Shown: positions 1-8,430 of the stretch, in pieces
Layout of the letters: the number at the start of each line of letters is the position of its first letter
Numbering within the stretch: the first letter of the stretch is position 1
From: CADEED01 sp035502995
GTDB lineage: Bacteria > Pseudomonadota > Gammaproteobacteria > Steroidobacterales > Steroidobacteraceae
NCBI GenBank assembly: GCA_035502995.1
Contig: DATJTW010000109.1
Location: 62,001-126,000, forward strand
Reading direction: 5' to 3'
Length of the DNA: 64,000 bases
Notes under the pieces: model-generated
Seen by the model: the letters and a program-made list of their open reading frames with translations, nothing else
Databases searched by the model: none
Told to the model about the DNA's origin: nothing
Program-made: the position numbers and the translations under genes

Positions 1-1
1 G

Positions 2-1096
2 GCCGAGAGCACGTTGTTCGCGGGGCCCTACGAGAACCGCGTCATCGTGGCCGCGGCCGCGCCGATCTACGCGGCCGACGGCACACACGTGATCGGCGTG
101 ATCCAGCTCGCGCAGACCGCGGATCGCTGGCTGACGCTGCGCGACCGCGCGCTGACGCGGCTGCTGAACCTCACGCTGTTCGCCACGTTGTTCGCCGTCG
201 GCGCCGCGTTCTGGTTCGCCGGCCGCATGACCTTGCGCATCTCGCGCCTCGGTCACGCCGCGGAGACGGCCCTGAGTCGCGAAGGCAGCCTGGCGCGCCA
301 GCTGCCCGAGTCCGAAGCCCGCGACGAGCTCGGCGACCTGTCGCGCAGCTTCTCGTCGCTGCTAGGCCGGCTCGACGAATACACCGGCTACCTGCGCACG
401 CTGGCCGGCAAGCTGGCGCACGAGATCCGCACGCCGCTGACGATCGTCCGCTCGTCGCTCGAGAACCTCGAGAGCGAGGCGGCCCAGGCGAAGGGGTCCG
501 CCAACGGCGGCATGGGCGAGAACGCCCGCGTCTACATCGCGCGGGCACGCGAGGGCAGCGAACGTCTCGGCGCCATCCTGACCGCGATGGGCGCGGCCAC
601 GCGCGTCGAGGAAGCGATCGCGCACAGCGAGCGGCAGCGCTTCGATCTCGCCGCGCTGGTGCGGGCGACCGTCGAGGCGTACGGCGCCGCCTTCCCGCAG
701 CGGCACTTCGCCTGCCAGGTGCCGGATGAACCCATAGATATGAATGGCGCGCCGGAGCTGATCGTGCAGCTCCTCGACAAGCTTGTCGACAATGCCGTCG
801 ACTTCAGCGCCGATGGCGCCACGATCACCGTGCGCGTGACCCACGACGAGGCACACGCCGAGCTGTCCGTCGCGAATCCGGGACCGCCGCTGCCGCCCGA
901 AGCGGCCACGCGGTTGTTCGAATCGCTGTGGCAGTCGCGCGCCGAGGCCGACACGCCGCAGGGTCGGCTGCGCCCGCATTTCGGACTGGGGCTCTACATC
1001 GTGCGCCTGATCGCCGAATTTCACGGCGGATCCGCGCAGGCCGCCAATCTCCCCGACCACTCCGGCGCGATCTTCACGATTCGTCTGACGCGCTGA
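2..1096 (+). CDS. Sensor histidine kinase (5' end outside window)
   Basis: The frame is open to the left edge, so only the C-terminal ~364 residues are present. Visible in order: the end of a periplasmic or extracytoplasmic sensor region, one membrane helix (about nt 155-230), a HAMP-like linker, a HisKA dimerisation helix with the H-box 'KLAHEIRTPLT' (about nt 405-440, phospho-accepting His), and a HATPase_c domain with 'LVDNAVDFS' (N box) and 'GLGLYIVRLI' (G box). It autophosphorylates and passes phosphate to a response regulator, which would lie upstream of the window; none follows it. The HisKA region recalls kinases that accompany dedicated sortase/VIT-protein systems, and a VIT protein lies 1.7 kb downstream, but a terminator and two genes intervene, so the link is inference. 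Confidence 0.9.
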   Translation, partial: AESTLFAGPYENRVIVAAAAPIYAADGTHVIGVIQLAQTADRWLTLRDRALTRLLNLTLFATLFAVGAAFWFAGRMTLRISRLGHAAETALSREGSLARQLPESEARDELGDLSRSFSSLLGRLDEYTGYLRTLAGKLAHEIRTPLTIVRSSLENLESEAAQAKGSANGGMGENARVYIARAREGSERLGAILTAMGAATRVEEAIAHSERQRFDLAALVRATVEAYGAAFPQRHFACQVPDEPIDMNGAPELIVQLLDKLVDNAVDFSADGATITVRVTHDEAHAELSVANPGPPLPPEAATRLFESLWQSRAEADTPQGRLRPHFGLGLYIVRLIAEFHGGSAQAANLPDHSGAIFTIRLTR

Positions 1097-1570
1097 GCGT
1101 GAGTTGCGAATCCGGTCACCTCCAGCCTACGGAGGAAGCGCCGATATTCCGGGAAGGAAACGGTCGATGTCGCGCAATCGAGACATTGTGGCGAGAAGGT
1201 TTCGGCGTATGATCCGGCCACGCGTGGTCGGCCAATCGGGCGCTAAGTAGCTGAATTAACGGTTCTGGCGCGCGGTTGTAAGAATTACGCGGTACGAGTG
1301 GATCTGCACGGCATCACGCATTGATGCGCGGAGAACACAACGGAATTTCAGATATAGAAACTCGGGATTTGCTCACGGGCACGGGTTCAGTCGGTAGCAG
1401 AGGTTGTGGCTACTGGCGAGGACGGACAAAGCGTGGACTGACACGCGGGCTTAACTGTTTAGCCGGAGATCGAAAGGTCACCAACGTCCCAGCCGTCATC
1501 ATTACCGCCCGTGAAGTCGACCTGGTCGGCTGACAGCGATTACCTAAGTCGACGACGACGAAACTAACAA
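1097..1570. other. Intergenic stretch with no convincing gene
   Basis: This gap between the kinase stop and an intrinsic terminator is visibly less GC-rich from about 1240 onward than the surrounding genes. Open frames here are short, lack a Shine-Dalgarno and have no recognisable domain. Because a strong terminator sits at its right end ~470 nt past the last stop codon, it could be a long 3' UTR or encode an untranslated RNA. I recognise no known RNA family. Confidence 0.35.
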
Positions 1571-1594
1571 GCCCCGCTCTGCGGGGCTTTTTTT
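1571..1594 (+). terminator. Rho-independent terminator
   Basis: GCCCCGC-TCT-GCGGGGC perfect 7-bp stem followed by seven T. It is oriented with the kinase but far from it. Confidence 0.85.
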
Positions 1595-1644
1595 CGCCAC
1601 CGCCTTTCGCGCATCGGTTCACGTTCCGCCGCGGCGGCGGTAGC

Positions 1645-1650
1645 TAGAAT
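1645..1650 (+). promoter_or_regulatory. Candidate -10 box (TAGAAT) close to start codon
   Basis: TAGAAT ends 8 nt before the ATG at 1659. No Shine-Dalgarno is visible, so the mRNA would start within about 1-3 nt of the AUG. One of the TANNNT-spaced starts discussed in the findings. Confidence 0.5.
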
Positions 1651-1658
1651 CCGGCCCG

Positions 1659-2207
1659 ATGTCGTCGCGCCACGCACTTTGTTTGTTGGTCCTGTGCACG
1701 TCCTTCGCCGGCTGCACGCGTTCGCTCGACGAGCGCAAGGTGCGCGACTTCGTCGACCGGGCCGATGCCACGGCGCGCACGTTGTACGCGCCGCACATCT
1801 GCGAGCTGCGCGGCGAGAATTTCCGGCTGCATCTCAGGTTCCAGGGTTACCTCGAACGGCTGCCGCCCAGCGATCTCGAGATCGGCCGCAAGACCTTCTG
1901 CCTCGAGGCCGCGAAGAACGCCTGGCTACGGCAATACAAGCTCGAGCGCAAGTCGCTCGACATCGAACTCGCGGCCGATCGCAGGACCGCGCGCGTCACC
2001 GCCGAATACGAAGAGACGCTGCCGTATTTCGAACCCGACATGCGTCCGGCCTCGCCGTTCGACTTCCAGAAATTCCAGGTGCTGACCACGCGCGACGATT
2101 CCGTCGTCGGCATCGAGGGCGGCGACCTCGTGTTCCTGCGCACCGATGCCGACGTGGTGCAGAAGCTCGTACCGAAGCAACAGCTCGACGTGCCGGTGGT
2201 GAACTGA
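1659..2207 (+). CDS. Putative lipoprotein, unknown function
   Basis: 182 aa. The N-terminus has a short positive stretch, a hydrophobic core and a lipobox 'SFAGC' (Cys ~20), so it is probably a lipid-anchored envelope protein. The mature part is about 160 residues of mixed alpha/beta character and contains no motif I recognise. The stop codon overlaps the ATG of the next gene by one base (TGATG), indicating translational coupling. The two products are probably used together. The pair lies immediately upstream of the exosortase cassette, on the same strand, which makes a functional connection possible but unproven. Confidence 0.75.
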   Translation: MSSRHALCLLVLCTSFAGCTRSLDERKVRDFVDRADATARTLYAPHICELRGENFRLHLRFQGYLERLPPSDLEIGRKTFCLEAAKNAWLRQYKLERKSLDIELAADRRTARVTAEYEETLPYFEPDMRPASPFDFQKFQVLTTRDDSVVGIEGGDLVFLRTDADVVQKLVPKQQLDVPVVN

Positions 2208-2680
2208 TGCGCGCGATCGCCGGCCCCGCGATGCTGCTCGTCGTCGTGCTCTCGTTCACCGGGTACAAGCTGCTGCGCAAGCCGGATTCTCCGCCGCGAT
2301 CGTTCACCGATCTCGAGCTCGCCGGCCCGGCGCCCGACGACGCGGCGACGTGTTACGCACTGAGCACCGTGCTGGTCGCGAACGGCGTGTTCGGCAACGT
2401 GCCGCGCACCTGGACCGCGGCCGGCAAGGACGAATGGACGCTGACGATCGAACGCGTGATCGACGGCCGTAACGGGCCGGAGCGGGACTACGTCGCGTGG
2501 ACCTTCGAGAAACACGGCGCCACGGTGCGGCTCACGAAGGCCGAAGGCGCACCCGGCCGGCCGCAGACCGTGCCGGCGGCGCTCGACGAGCTGCTGATCG
2601 CGCCGAATGCGCGGCACTCGACGCCGGTCGAACGCTGCGTCCCGCCCGGCGCGACGGGCTATCTATTCAAGCGGAAATAA
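2207..2680 (+). CDS. Small membrane-anchored protein, unknown function
   Basis: 157 aa. The start is the ATG overlapping the upstream stop; a longer in-frame extension exists but would run through the previous gene. Residues ~3-20 form a hydrophobic anchor or uncleaved signal, followed by a soluble domain with two cysteines ('ATCYAL' and 'ERCVPP') that could form an extracytoplasmic disulfide. No family recognised. It ends 77 nt before the start of the VIT-domain gene; no terminator is evident between them, so the five genes from 1659 to 6502 could share one transcript. Confidence 0.7.
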   Translation: MRAIAGPAMLLVVVLSFTGYKLLRKPDSPPRSFTDLELAGPAPDDAATCYALSTVLVANGVFGNVPRTWTAAGKDEWTLTIERVIDGRNGPERDYVAWTFEKHGATVRLTKAEGAPGRPQTVPAALDELLIAPNARHSTPVERCVPPGATGYLFKRK

Positions 2681-2757
2681 TTCGCCACAATTGATCCACC
2701 GCCCCGCCGTTTTCCTTGCGCAGTCTGCGTGCAAGACGAAACACACGGGAGAACGGG

Positions 2758-5196
2758 ATGGATGCGGCGGCGGACGAGGGGCGACACGCGCCCGAACACG
2801 GGTTGTGGAGACCGCGGGCGTTCATCGCCGCGTTGTTCCTGCTGGGCGGCGTGCTGCTGCCCATCGCGACGATCGGCTTCGAGCTGGTCACGCGCATGTG
2901 CGCGGAAACGTTGTTCGATCCCCTGCCCTCGTGGGCACATCTCGCGGTGGTCACCGCGGTGCCCGTGCTCAACCTGCGTTTGTGGCTGATGCGCCGTTCC
3001 ACCGCGGGCCTCACGCGCGGCTGGATCTTCGCCAGCGGCGCCGCGACCGCCGTCGGCTTCTGCTACACGCTGCTGTTCCTGCCGGTCTATCCGATCGCGG
3101 TGATCGGCATCCTGTTCTTCGGCCTGGGCCTGCTGCCGTTCGCGCCGCTGAGCGCAGGCCTCGTGGCGCTCGCGCAGGCGGTCGGCGCCGGCCGCGCGCG
3201 CGGTCAGCCGTACGCCAGGCCGTTGTGGGCCGGTTTCGCGGCGGGTTTCGTCCTGATCATGGCGCTCGACACACCCACGGCGATCACGCGTTACGCCGTG
3301 CGCGCCAGTGCCAGCGCCGATGCCGCCGACCGCGCGCGCGCCGTGCGCCTGATGCGCCACGCCGGCAACCGCGACCTGCTGCTGCGCCTGTGCTACGACC
3401 GCAGCGGCTACACCGGCGGGCTCCTGGGCCTGATCGTCGAAGGCACTTTCAGTCTGAGCCTCGACGACTTCGACCGGCGCCGGCTCGCCAATCCGACCGA
3501 GTCCGCGCGCGAGCTCTTCTACCGCGTCACCGGTGACGCCTACGACAGCGTGCCGCCGCCGTATCGCGGCGGCCGCTGGTCGTTCGCCGGCGGCTTCGAC
3601 TGGGATCGCGACCAGGGTGGCGCGCAGGTCGGTGGCCGGCTCGCCGGGCTGTCGCTGGCGTCGTCGCGCATCGACGCCTCGATGGATGCCGACGACGCGG
3701 TCGCCTACCTGGAATGGACCGCGGAATTCGCGAACGCAGAACAGTGGCAGCAACGCGAAGCGCGCCTGGCGCTGGCGCTGCCACCCGGCGGCGTCGTGTC
3801 GCGCGCCACGTTGTGGGTGAACGGCGAGGAGCGCGAGGCCGCGTTCGCGTCACGCGGCGCGGTGCGGGCCGCGTACGAACGCGTGGTCACGGGCCGGCGC
3901 GATCCGCTGCTCGTGACCAGCGACGGTGCCGACCAGGTGCTGGTGCAGATGTTCCCGGTGCCGGCCGGCGGCCGCGCGAAGATCCGCATCGGCATCACCG
4001 CACCGCTCGCGCTGAGCGCGGACGATCGCGCGACACTGGCGCTACCCGCGATCGTCGATCGCAATTTCTCGATCGACGAGGCGCTGCGCCACGCGGTGTG
4101 GATCGAGGGCGAGGGTCGCGATGCGCCATCCGACGCCGGCTTCACCGCGGCCACCGCCGACGGCGCCGTCATCCGCCGGCGCGCGAGCTTCACCGACGCC
4201 GAGCTCAGCGGCCATCGCCCGCGCATCGCACTGACGCGCAATCCGCGCGCGGAGACCGTCGCGTCCGGCGACGTCGTGCAGACCATCCGGCGCGAGCCGC
4301 GCGAGCCCGCCGGTTCGTTGTTCGTGTTGCTCGACGGCTCGGCGCGCGCCCGCCCGGCGCGCGTCGGGTTGCTGGCGGCGCTGGACCGCATCCCGACCGG
4401 GCAACGCGTCGGATTCGCCGTCGCCGCCGAGGGTGATCCGGCGCTGCCGCTCGCAGCCTGGGACTCCGCACGCCGCGCCGAGCTGACCAAACTACTCGAC
4501 GCGCAGGCGTTCGACGGCGGCGAGGACAACGTCGGCGCGCTCGCCGCGGTGCTCGGCGCGCTGGAGGGCGAGCCGCGCGCGACACTGCTCTGGGTGCACG
4601 GCCCGCAGGGCTTCGAGTTCGCCGGCAACCTCGCGTCGCTCGAACAGGTGCTCGACCGCGGCACGCGGCTGCCGGACCTGTGGCTACTGCCGGTCGCGCC
4701 CGGGCCGAACCGCGCGCTGGGCCGGGCCTCGGGTGGCGAACGGCGGCTGTTCACGGGCGCGCGACTGCTGGCGTGGAGCGGCGATCCGGCGGCCGACATC
4801 CGCGCGGCGTTCGACGATTACTTCGACACCGCGCCGCGCTGGACGATCTCGCGCGGCGTCGGCAGCACGGCGGGCCTCGTGACCGGATCCGCACACGTCG
4901 AGAAGCTCTGGGCGTTCGACGAGATCCAGGCGCAGCTCGCGGCAACGCCGCGGAAACCGGCGGAAGCACAGGCGGTGCGCGAGCGCGCCATCGCACTGGC
5001 CGCGCGATACCGAATCGTCACGCCGGTGAGCGGCGCGGTGGTGCTCGAGACGGATGCCGACTACACGCAGGCCGGACTGACGCCGCCCGATCCGTCGGCG
5101 GTGCCGACGATCCCGGAACCGGAAACGTGGGCGCTGCTGATCGTCGCCTGCCTCGCGTTCGCGTGGGCGTGGCGTGCGCGTCTCGTGCCGGCATGA
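2758..5196 (+). CDS. VIT-domain multi-membrane protein with C-terminal PEP-CTERM sorting signal
   Basis: 812 aa. I chose the ATG at 2758, preceded by GGGAGAACGGG as Shine-Dalgarno; an in-frame upstream start at 2716 lacks one. Residues ~20-190 hold about five or six hydrophobic segments. Residues ~315-420 look like a VIT (vault/inter-alpha-trypsin) domain ('LWVNGEEREA', 'AYERVV', 'LVQMFPVPAGG'). A vWA-like region follows ('SLFVLLDGSA', residues ~520-680). The last 27 residues are a PEP-CTERM signal: Pro-Glu-Pro at ~786-788, a hydrophobic segment, then a basic tail. That tail is the recognition signal of exosortases, and the next gene is one (ATGA overlap). Multi-spanning PEP-CTERM proteins with a VIT domain are an unusual class. 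Probable role: a surface or envelope protein processed by its neighbour. Confidence 0.88.
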   Translation: MDAAADEGRHAPEHGLWRPRAFIAALFLLGGVLLPIATIGFELVTRMCAETLFDPLPSWAHLAVVTAVPVLNLRLWLMRRSTAGLTRGWIFASGAATAVGFCYTLLFLPVYPIAVIGILFFGLGLLPFAPLSAGLVALAQAVGAGRARGQPYARPLWAGFAAGFVLIMALDTPTAITRYAVRASASADAADRARAVRLMRHAGNRDLLLRLCYDRSGYTGGLLGLIVEGTFSLSLDDFDRRRLANPTESARELFYRVTGDAYDSVPPPYRGGRWSFAGGFDWDRDQGGAQVGGRLAGLSLASSRIDASMDADDAVAYLEWTAEFANAEQWQQREARLALALPPGGVVSRATLWVNGEEREAAFASRGAVRAAYERVVTGRRDPLLVTSDGADQVLVQMFPVPAGGRAKIRIGITAPLALSADDRATLALPAIVDRNFSIDEALRHAVWIEGEGRDAPSDAGFTAATADGAVIRRRASFTDAELSGHRPRIALTRNPRAETVASGDVVQTIRREPREPAGSLFVLLDGSARARPARVGLLAALDRIPTGQRVGFAVAAEGDPALPLAAWDSARRAELTKLLDAQAFDGGEDNVGALAAVLGALEGEPRATLLWVHGPQGFEFAGNLASLEQVLDRGTRLPDLWLLPVAPGPNRALGRASGGERRLFTGARLLAWSGDPAADIRAAFDDYFDTAPRWTISRGVGSTAGLVTGSAHVEKLWAFDEIQAQLAATPRKPAEAQAVRERAIALAARYRIVTPVSGAVVLETDADYTQAGLTPPDPSAVPTIPEPETWALLIVACLAFAWAWRARLVPA

Positions 5197-5966
5197 ATCC
5201 GCTGCTGGTGCTGCTCGGCGTGGTGGCCGCGTGCTGGCACGCGTGGACGGATCTCGTGGCGCGCGTCGACGACGCGACGACCGCCGCGCCGTTGTTGCTG
5301 GTGTTCGCCGCGCTGGCTGCACCGCTGGCGACGCGAGCGCCGCTGCGGCCGGTCGGCACGACCGTGCCGACGTTGCTGCTGATCGCCGGCGCGCTGGCCA
5401 CGTGCATCGGGCCGCCAATCTTCGCGATCGCGCCCGCGGTACTCGCCGTGGCCTGGTGTCTGCACGCGGCCACCCGCGCCGGGTCGCCGCCCGCCGCGTT
5501 CTTCGGTCTCGTGATGCTCGCCCTGCCGATCCTGCCGACGCTCGAGTTCTACGCCGCCTATCCCGTTCGCCTCGCCGCGATCGAGATCAGCGCCGCGCTG
5601 TTGCGAGTGCAGGGTGTCGCGGTGAGCGTGGAGGGACTGGCGTTGCGTTTCGGCGGCGAGCTCGTGCAGTTCGATGCGCCGTGCAGCGGCGTGAAGATGT
5701 TGTGGACCTGCCTGTTCCTCGCGAGCGCACTCGCCTGGCTGTATCGCTTCGACTGGCGCCGGTACTCCCTCGCGCTGGGTTGCGCGCTGGTGTTCGCGAT
5801 CGCCGGCAACATCGTGCGCGCCACCAGCCTGTTCTACGTCGAGGCGGGCCTGGTCGCCGCCAAGGGACCCGCGTGGTTGCACGGCACCGTCGGCGTCGTC
5901 GCGTTCGCGTTCACAGCGCTGTCGCTGCTCGCCGTGCTGAAGCCGCGCGCGCCGGTGCCGGCATGA
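5193..5966 (+). CDS. Exosortase (PEP-CTERM processing transpeptidase family)
   Basis: 257 aa, polytopic inner-membrane protein with about seven or eight hydrophobic segments. The family's active-site residues are present: Cys164 in 'APCSGVKM', Arg209 in 'NIVRAT' and His230 in 'LHGTVG'. By analogy with the EpsH/exosortase family it should cleave at a PEP-CTERM signal and transfer the substrate. It is short, lacking a fused EpsI domain; an EpsI-like protein is encoded separately by the next gene. ATGA overlaps at both ends (5193-5196 and 5963-5966) indicate translational coupling with the substrate and the third protein. I did not assign an Xrt subclass. Confidence 0.88.
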   Translation: MNPLLVLLGVVAACWHAWTDLVARVDDATTAAPLLLVFAALAAPLATRAPLRPVGTTVPTLLLIAGALATCIGPPIFAIAPAVLAVAWCLHAATRAGSPPAAFFGLVMLALPILPTLEFYAAYPVRLAAIEISAALLRVQGVAVSVEGLALRFGGELVQFDAPCSGVKMLWTCLFLASALAWLYRFDWRRYSLALGCALVFAIAGNIVRATSLFYVEAGLVAAKGPAWLHGTVGVVAFAFTALSLLAVLKPRAPVPA

Positions 5967-6502
5967 AGGCGCATGCGGGCGTGTTCGTGCTGGCCCTGGC
6001 GCTGGCCGCGGCGGCGCCGCTGTTTCCCCGCGCGTCCACGCCGGCGCGTGCCAGCGTGGCGTTCCCGGGCTGGCCGGCGACCTTCGACGGCGCCGCGTTG
6101 ACGCGCCTGCCGGCCGGCCGCGAGGACGTGTGGTTCACGCGCGATTTCCCCGGCCGCGTCGCGCGCTTCGCCGCGCAGGACCGGCAGGTCGTGATCCGCT
6201 GGGTGAGCTCGCCGACGCGGCGGCTGCACCCGGCGAGCCACTGCTTCACCGGCGCGGGATACGCCGTCTCGCCCGCGCCCATGAAGAAGAGTGGCGACGG
6301 CGCGTTGATGAGCTGCTTCCATGCGCGACGCGGCATCGAGTCGCTCGAGGTCTGCGAGCAGTTGCGCGATTCGAACGGCGCGAGCTGGCCCGACGTCTCG
6401 GCCTGGTACTGGCACGCGCTGACCGCGCCGGCCGGTCGCGCCTGGTGGTCGTACGTCGTCGTCGCACGCGAGATCGCGCCGGCCGGCGGACCGGGGAGCT
6501 GA
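5963..6502 (+). CDS. EpsI-like exosortase-associated protein
   Basis: 179 aa with an N-terminal signal or anchor (residues ~5-22). The centre carries 'LHPASHCFTGAGY' (His89, His93, Cys94), which matches the H-P-x-x-x-C-x-x-x-G pattern of EpsI/DUF3485 proteins, and an aromatic block 'WYWHA...WWSY' as in that family. EpsI proteins accompany exosortases as a stand-alone gene or a C-terminal fusion; their exact role is unsettled. The start overlaps the exosortase stop by 4 nt. Three further cysteines (~118, 131 and the motif Cys) could form extracytoplasmic disulfides. The EpsI assignment is motif-based and needs a profile search. Confidence 0.7.
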   Translation: MKAHAGVFVLALALAAAAPLFPRASTPARASVAFPGWPATFDGAALTRLPAGREDVWFTRDFPGRVARFAAQDRQVVIRWVSSPTRRLHPASHCFTGAGYAVSPAPMKKSGDGALMSCFHARRGIESLEVCEQLRDSNGASWPDVSAWYWHALTAPAGRAWWSYVVVAREIAPAGGPGS

Positions 6503-6537
6503 CCGCGCGCCCGCATTTTGTGGCATCGTGCGCCGCC

Positions 6538-7401
6538 ATGCCGAATGCACGCTTCATTCACCGGGTCGTCGCGGTTGCCACGCTGCTGGCGACCGGCTCG
6601 CTCGCCTGCGCGCAGCAGGTCATCCCGCTGTGGAGCAAGGGCGCGCCGGGCTTCGAGTCCCGGCGCGACGAACCCGAGAAACACGCGGACTGGTGGTACA
6701 AGAACATCCACAACCCGTCGCTCACGGTGTTCACGCCGGCGCCGGGCACCGCGAACGGCGCGGCCGTCATCATCGCCGCGGGCGGCGGTCACCGCGAGCT
6801 CGTGTTCAACCCCGAGGGCGTCGAACCCGCGCAATTCCTCGCGAAGCAGGGCATCACCGCGTTCGCGCTGAAATACCGGCTGTACCGCGAGCCGGGCTCG
6901 CCGTACACCGCCGAGAACGTCGCCGAGGACATCCGCCGCGCGATGCGCACGGTGCGGGCGCGCGCGAAGGAATGGAACATCGATCCGGCGCGCATCGGCG
7001 TGATGGGCTGGTCGGCCGGCGGCGAAGTCGCGGCGCAGGTCGCCTATCCACCCGTGGGCGGCGACGCGGCGGCGAAGGATCCGGTCGAACGCGTCAGCGC
7101 ACGGCCGGACTTCGAGATCCTCGTCTACCCGGGACCGGCCGGCATACCCGACGTCATCCCGGCGGATGCGCCGTCGCTGTTCCTGGTCGGCGCGGCCGAC
7201 GACGAATACGTGGCCGACGTGATGTTCGACCTCGTGCGCAAGTACCACGCGGCGCACGCGTCCATCGAGTCGCACATCTACACGCAGGGCAAACACGCCT
7301 TCAACATGGGGCAACGCTCCCCGTACGCCGGCATCCGCAACTGGCCGCAACGCCTCGCCGAGTGGCTCGACGACCGCGGCCTGACGAAACCCGCACGCTG
7401 A
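6538..7401 (+). CDS. Secreted alpha/beta-hydrolase, acetylxylan-esterase-like
   Basis: 287 aa with a signal peptide (residues ~1-25, ending 'ACAQ'). It has the fold's hallmarks: an oxyanion strand 'IIAAGGGHREL', the nucleophile elbow 'GWSAGG', an Asp in 'GAADDEYV' and the catalytic His in 'GKHAFNMG'. Related enzymes de-esterify carbohydrate, which would fit the mannanase and pectate lyase elsewhere in the window. It starts 35 nt after the EpsI-like gene and ends 4 nt before the rhomboid gene, so it may be co-transcribed with both neighbours. The precise substrate cannot be read from sequence. Confidence 0.85.
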   Translation: MPNARFIHRVVAVATLLATGSLACAQQVIPLWSKGAPGFESRRDEPEKHADWWYKNIHNPSLTVFTPAPGTANGAAVIIAAGGGHRELVFNPEGVEPAQFLAKQGITAFALKYRLYREPGSPYTAENVAEDIRRAMRTVRARAKEWNIDPARIGVMGWSAGGEVAAQVAYPPVGGDAAAKDPVERVSARPDFEILVYPGPAGIPDVIPADAPSLFLVGAADDEYVADVMFDLVRKYHAAHASIESHIYTQGKHAFNMGQRSPYAGIRNWPQRLAEWLDDRGLTKPAR

Positions 7402-7405
7402 ATCC

Positions 7406-8032
7406 ATGGACATCGACCAACTACTCGCGATCGCTCCCGCCTGCTTCGCCATCCTCGCGCTGACCATCGTCGTCAGCGGCCTCGGCCTCATGGTCTCGCC
7501 GAAGATCGTCGAGCGGAACCTGCTGCGGCCTTACTACCTGGTGCGCGACCAGCGCTACGACACGCTGATCACCAAGGGGTTCGTGCACGCGGACTTCTTC
7601 CACCTGCTGTTCAACATGATGACGCTGTACTTCATCGGGCCGTATCTCGAGGGGACCATCGGCACGACGAAGTTCGTGGCGCTGTACTTCCTCGGCCTGG
7701 TGGTGGCGAGCCTCGGCACGTTCCTGCGCCGCCGCCGCGATCCCAACTACGCGTCGCTGGGCGCGTCGGGCGCGATCAACTCGGTGCTGTTCGCGTTCAT
7801 CGTCTACTACCCGACGACGATGATCCGCATCTTCTTCGCGATCCCCGTGCCGGCGTCGTTGTTCGCCGTGCTGTATCTCGCCTATTCCTACTACTCGGCG
7901 CGGCAGTCGCACGACAACGTCAACCACGACGCGCATTTCGACGGCGCGATCTTCGGCCTCCTCTTCGTGCTCGTGACGGATCCCGGCGCCTGGGGCAACG
8001 CGCTCGCCGAGCTCACCGGCCGCGCCGACTAA
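7406..8032 (+). CDS. Rhomboid-family intramembrane serine protease
   Basis: 208 aa polytopic membrane protein. Family motifs are intact: 'HADFFHLLFNMM' (His61, His66, Asn70), catalytic Ser121 in 'LGASGAINS' and catalytic His177 in 'HDAHFDGAIFG'. Rhomboids cleave transmembrane helices within the bilayer; substrates are unknown here. The gene follows the esterase by 4 nt. Its TAA stop (8030-8032) overlaps the first two bases of a 40-nt repeat and the 440-bp palindrome beginning at 8031, so the repeat has inserted at, or created, the end of this reading frame. The C-terminal residues 'ELTGRAD' still look native. Confidence 0.9.
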   Translation: MDIDQLLAIAPACFAILALTIVVSGLGLMVSPKIVERNLLRPYYLVRDQRYDTLITKGFVHADFFHLLFNMMTLYFIGPYLEGTIGTTKFVALYFLGLVVASLGTFLRRRRDPNYASLGASGAINSVLFAFIVYYPTTMIRIFFAIPVPASLFAVLYLAYSYYSARQSHDNVNHDAHFDGAIFGLLFVLVTDPGAWGNALAELTGRAD

Positions 8033-8070
8033 TGGGGACAGTCCCCGTTTCCTGGCAAAAGGGGACAGTC
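8031..8070 (+). repeat. 40-nt GGGGACAGTCCCC repeat, copy 1
   Basis: The unit starts AATGGGGACAGTCCCC, continues GTTTCCTGGCAAAA and ends GGGGACAGTC. It contains the self-complementary 13-mer GGGGACAGTCCCC. Preceded by T, its first bases form the rhomboid stop codon TAA. Confidence 0.9.
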
Positions 8071-8430
8071 ACGGAGATGGTGGTCGCTGGTGTGGTGTTC
8101 GGTCTCTCTTTTTCGCCCCTGGAGATCGGTGAGGAGCGAACGGCCGCGCGCCGCTGTGGTGAGCTCGACGACTTGCATTGAGAAAATGTGAAGGCACGCA
8201 GTGAGCGACGAACGAACGCCAAGAGAAAGAAATGGGGACGGGCCCCAATTGCGCAGAAAAAGGTGCCGGACCTCACCGTGAGCGCTGAAACTTCATCGCG
8301 ATCTGACGAGGTCCGGCACCTTTTTCCCCGCAGGGGCAATTGGGGCCCGTCCCCGTTTCTTTCTCTTGAAGCGCGATCTCCCGGGGCGAAAAAGAGAGAT
8401 CGAACACCGCACCGGCGGCCGCGACCCGAT

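Noticed and set aside
1480..1533. Frame ending 'VPAVIITAREVDLVG', reminiscent of a response-regulator receiver strand
   Set aside because: Only ~15 residues resemble a receiver; the preceding residues do not fit, and no start signal is visible.
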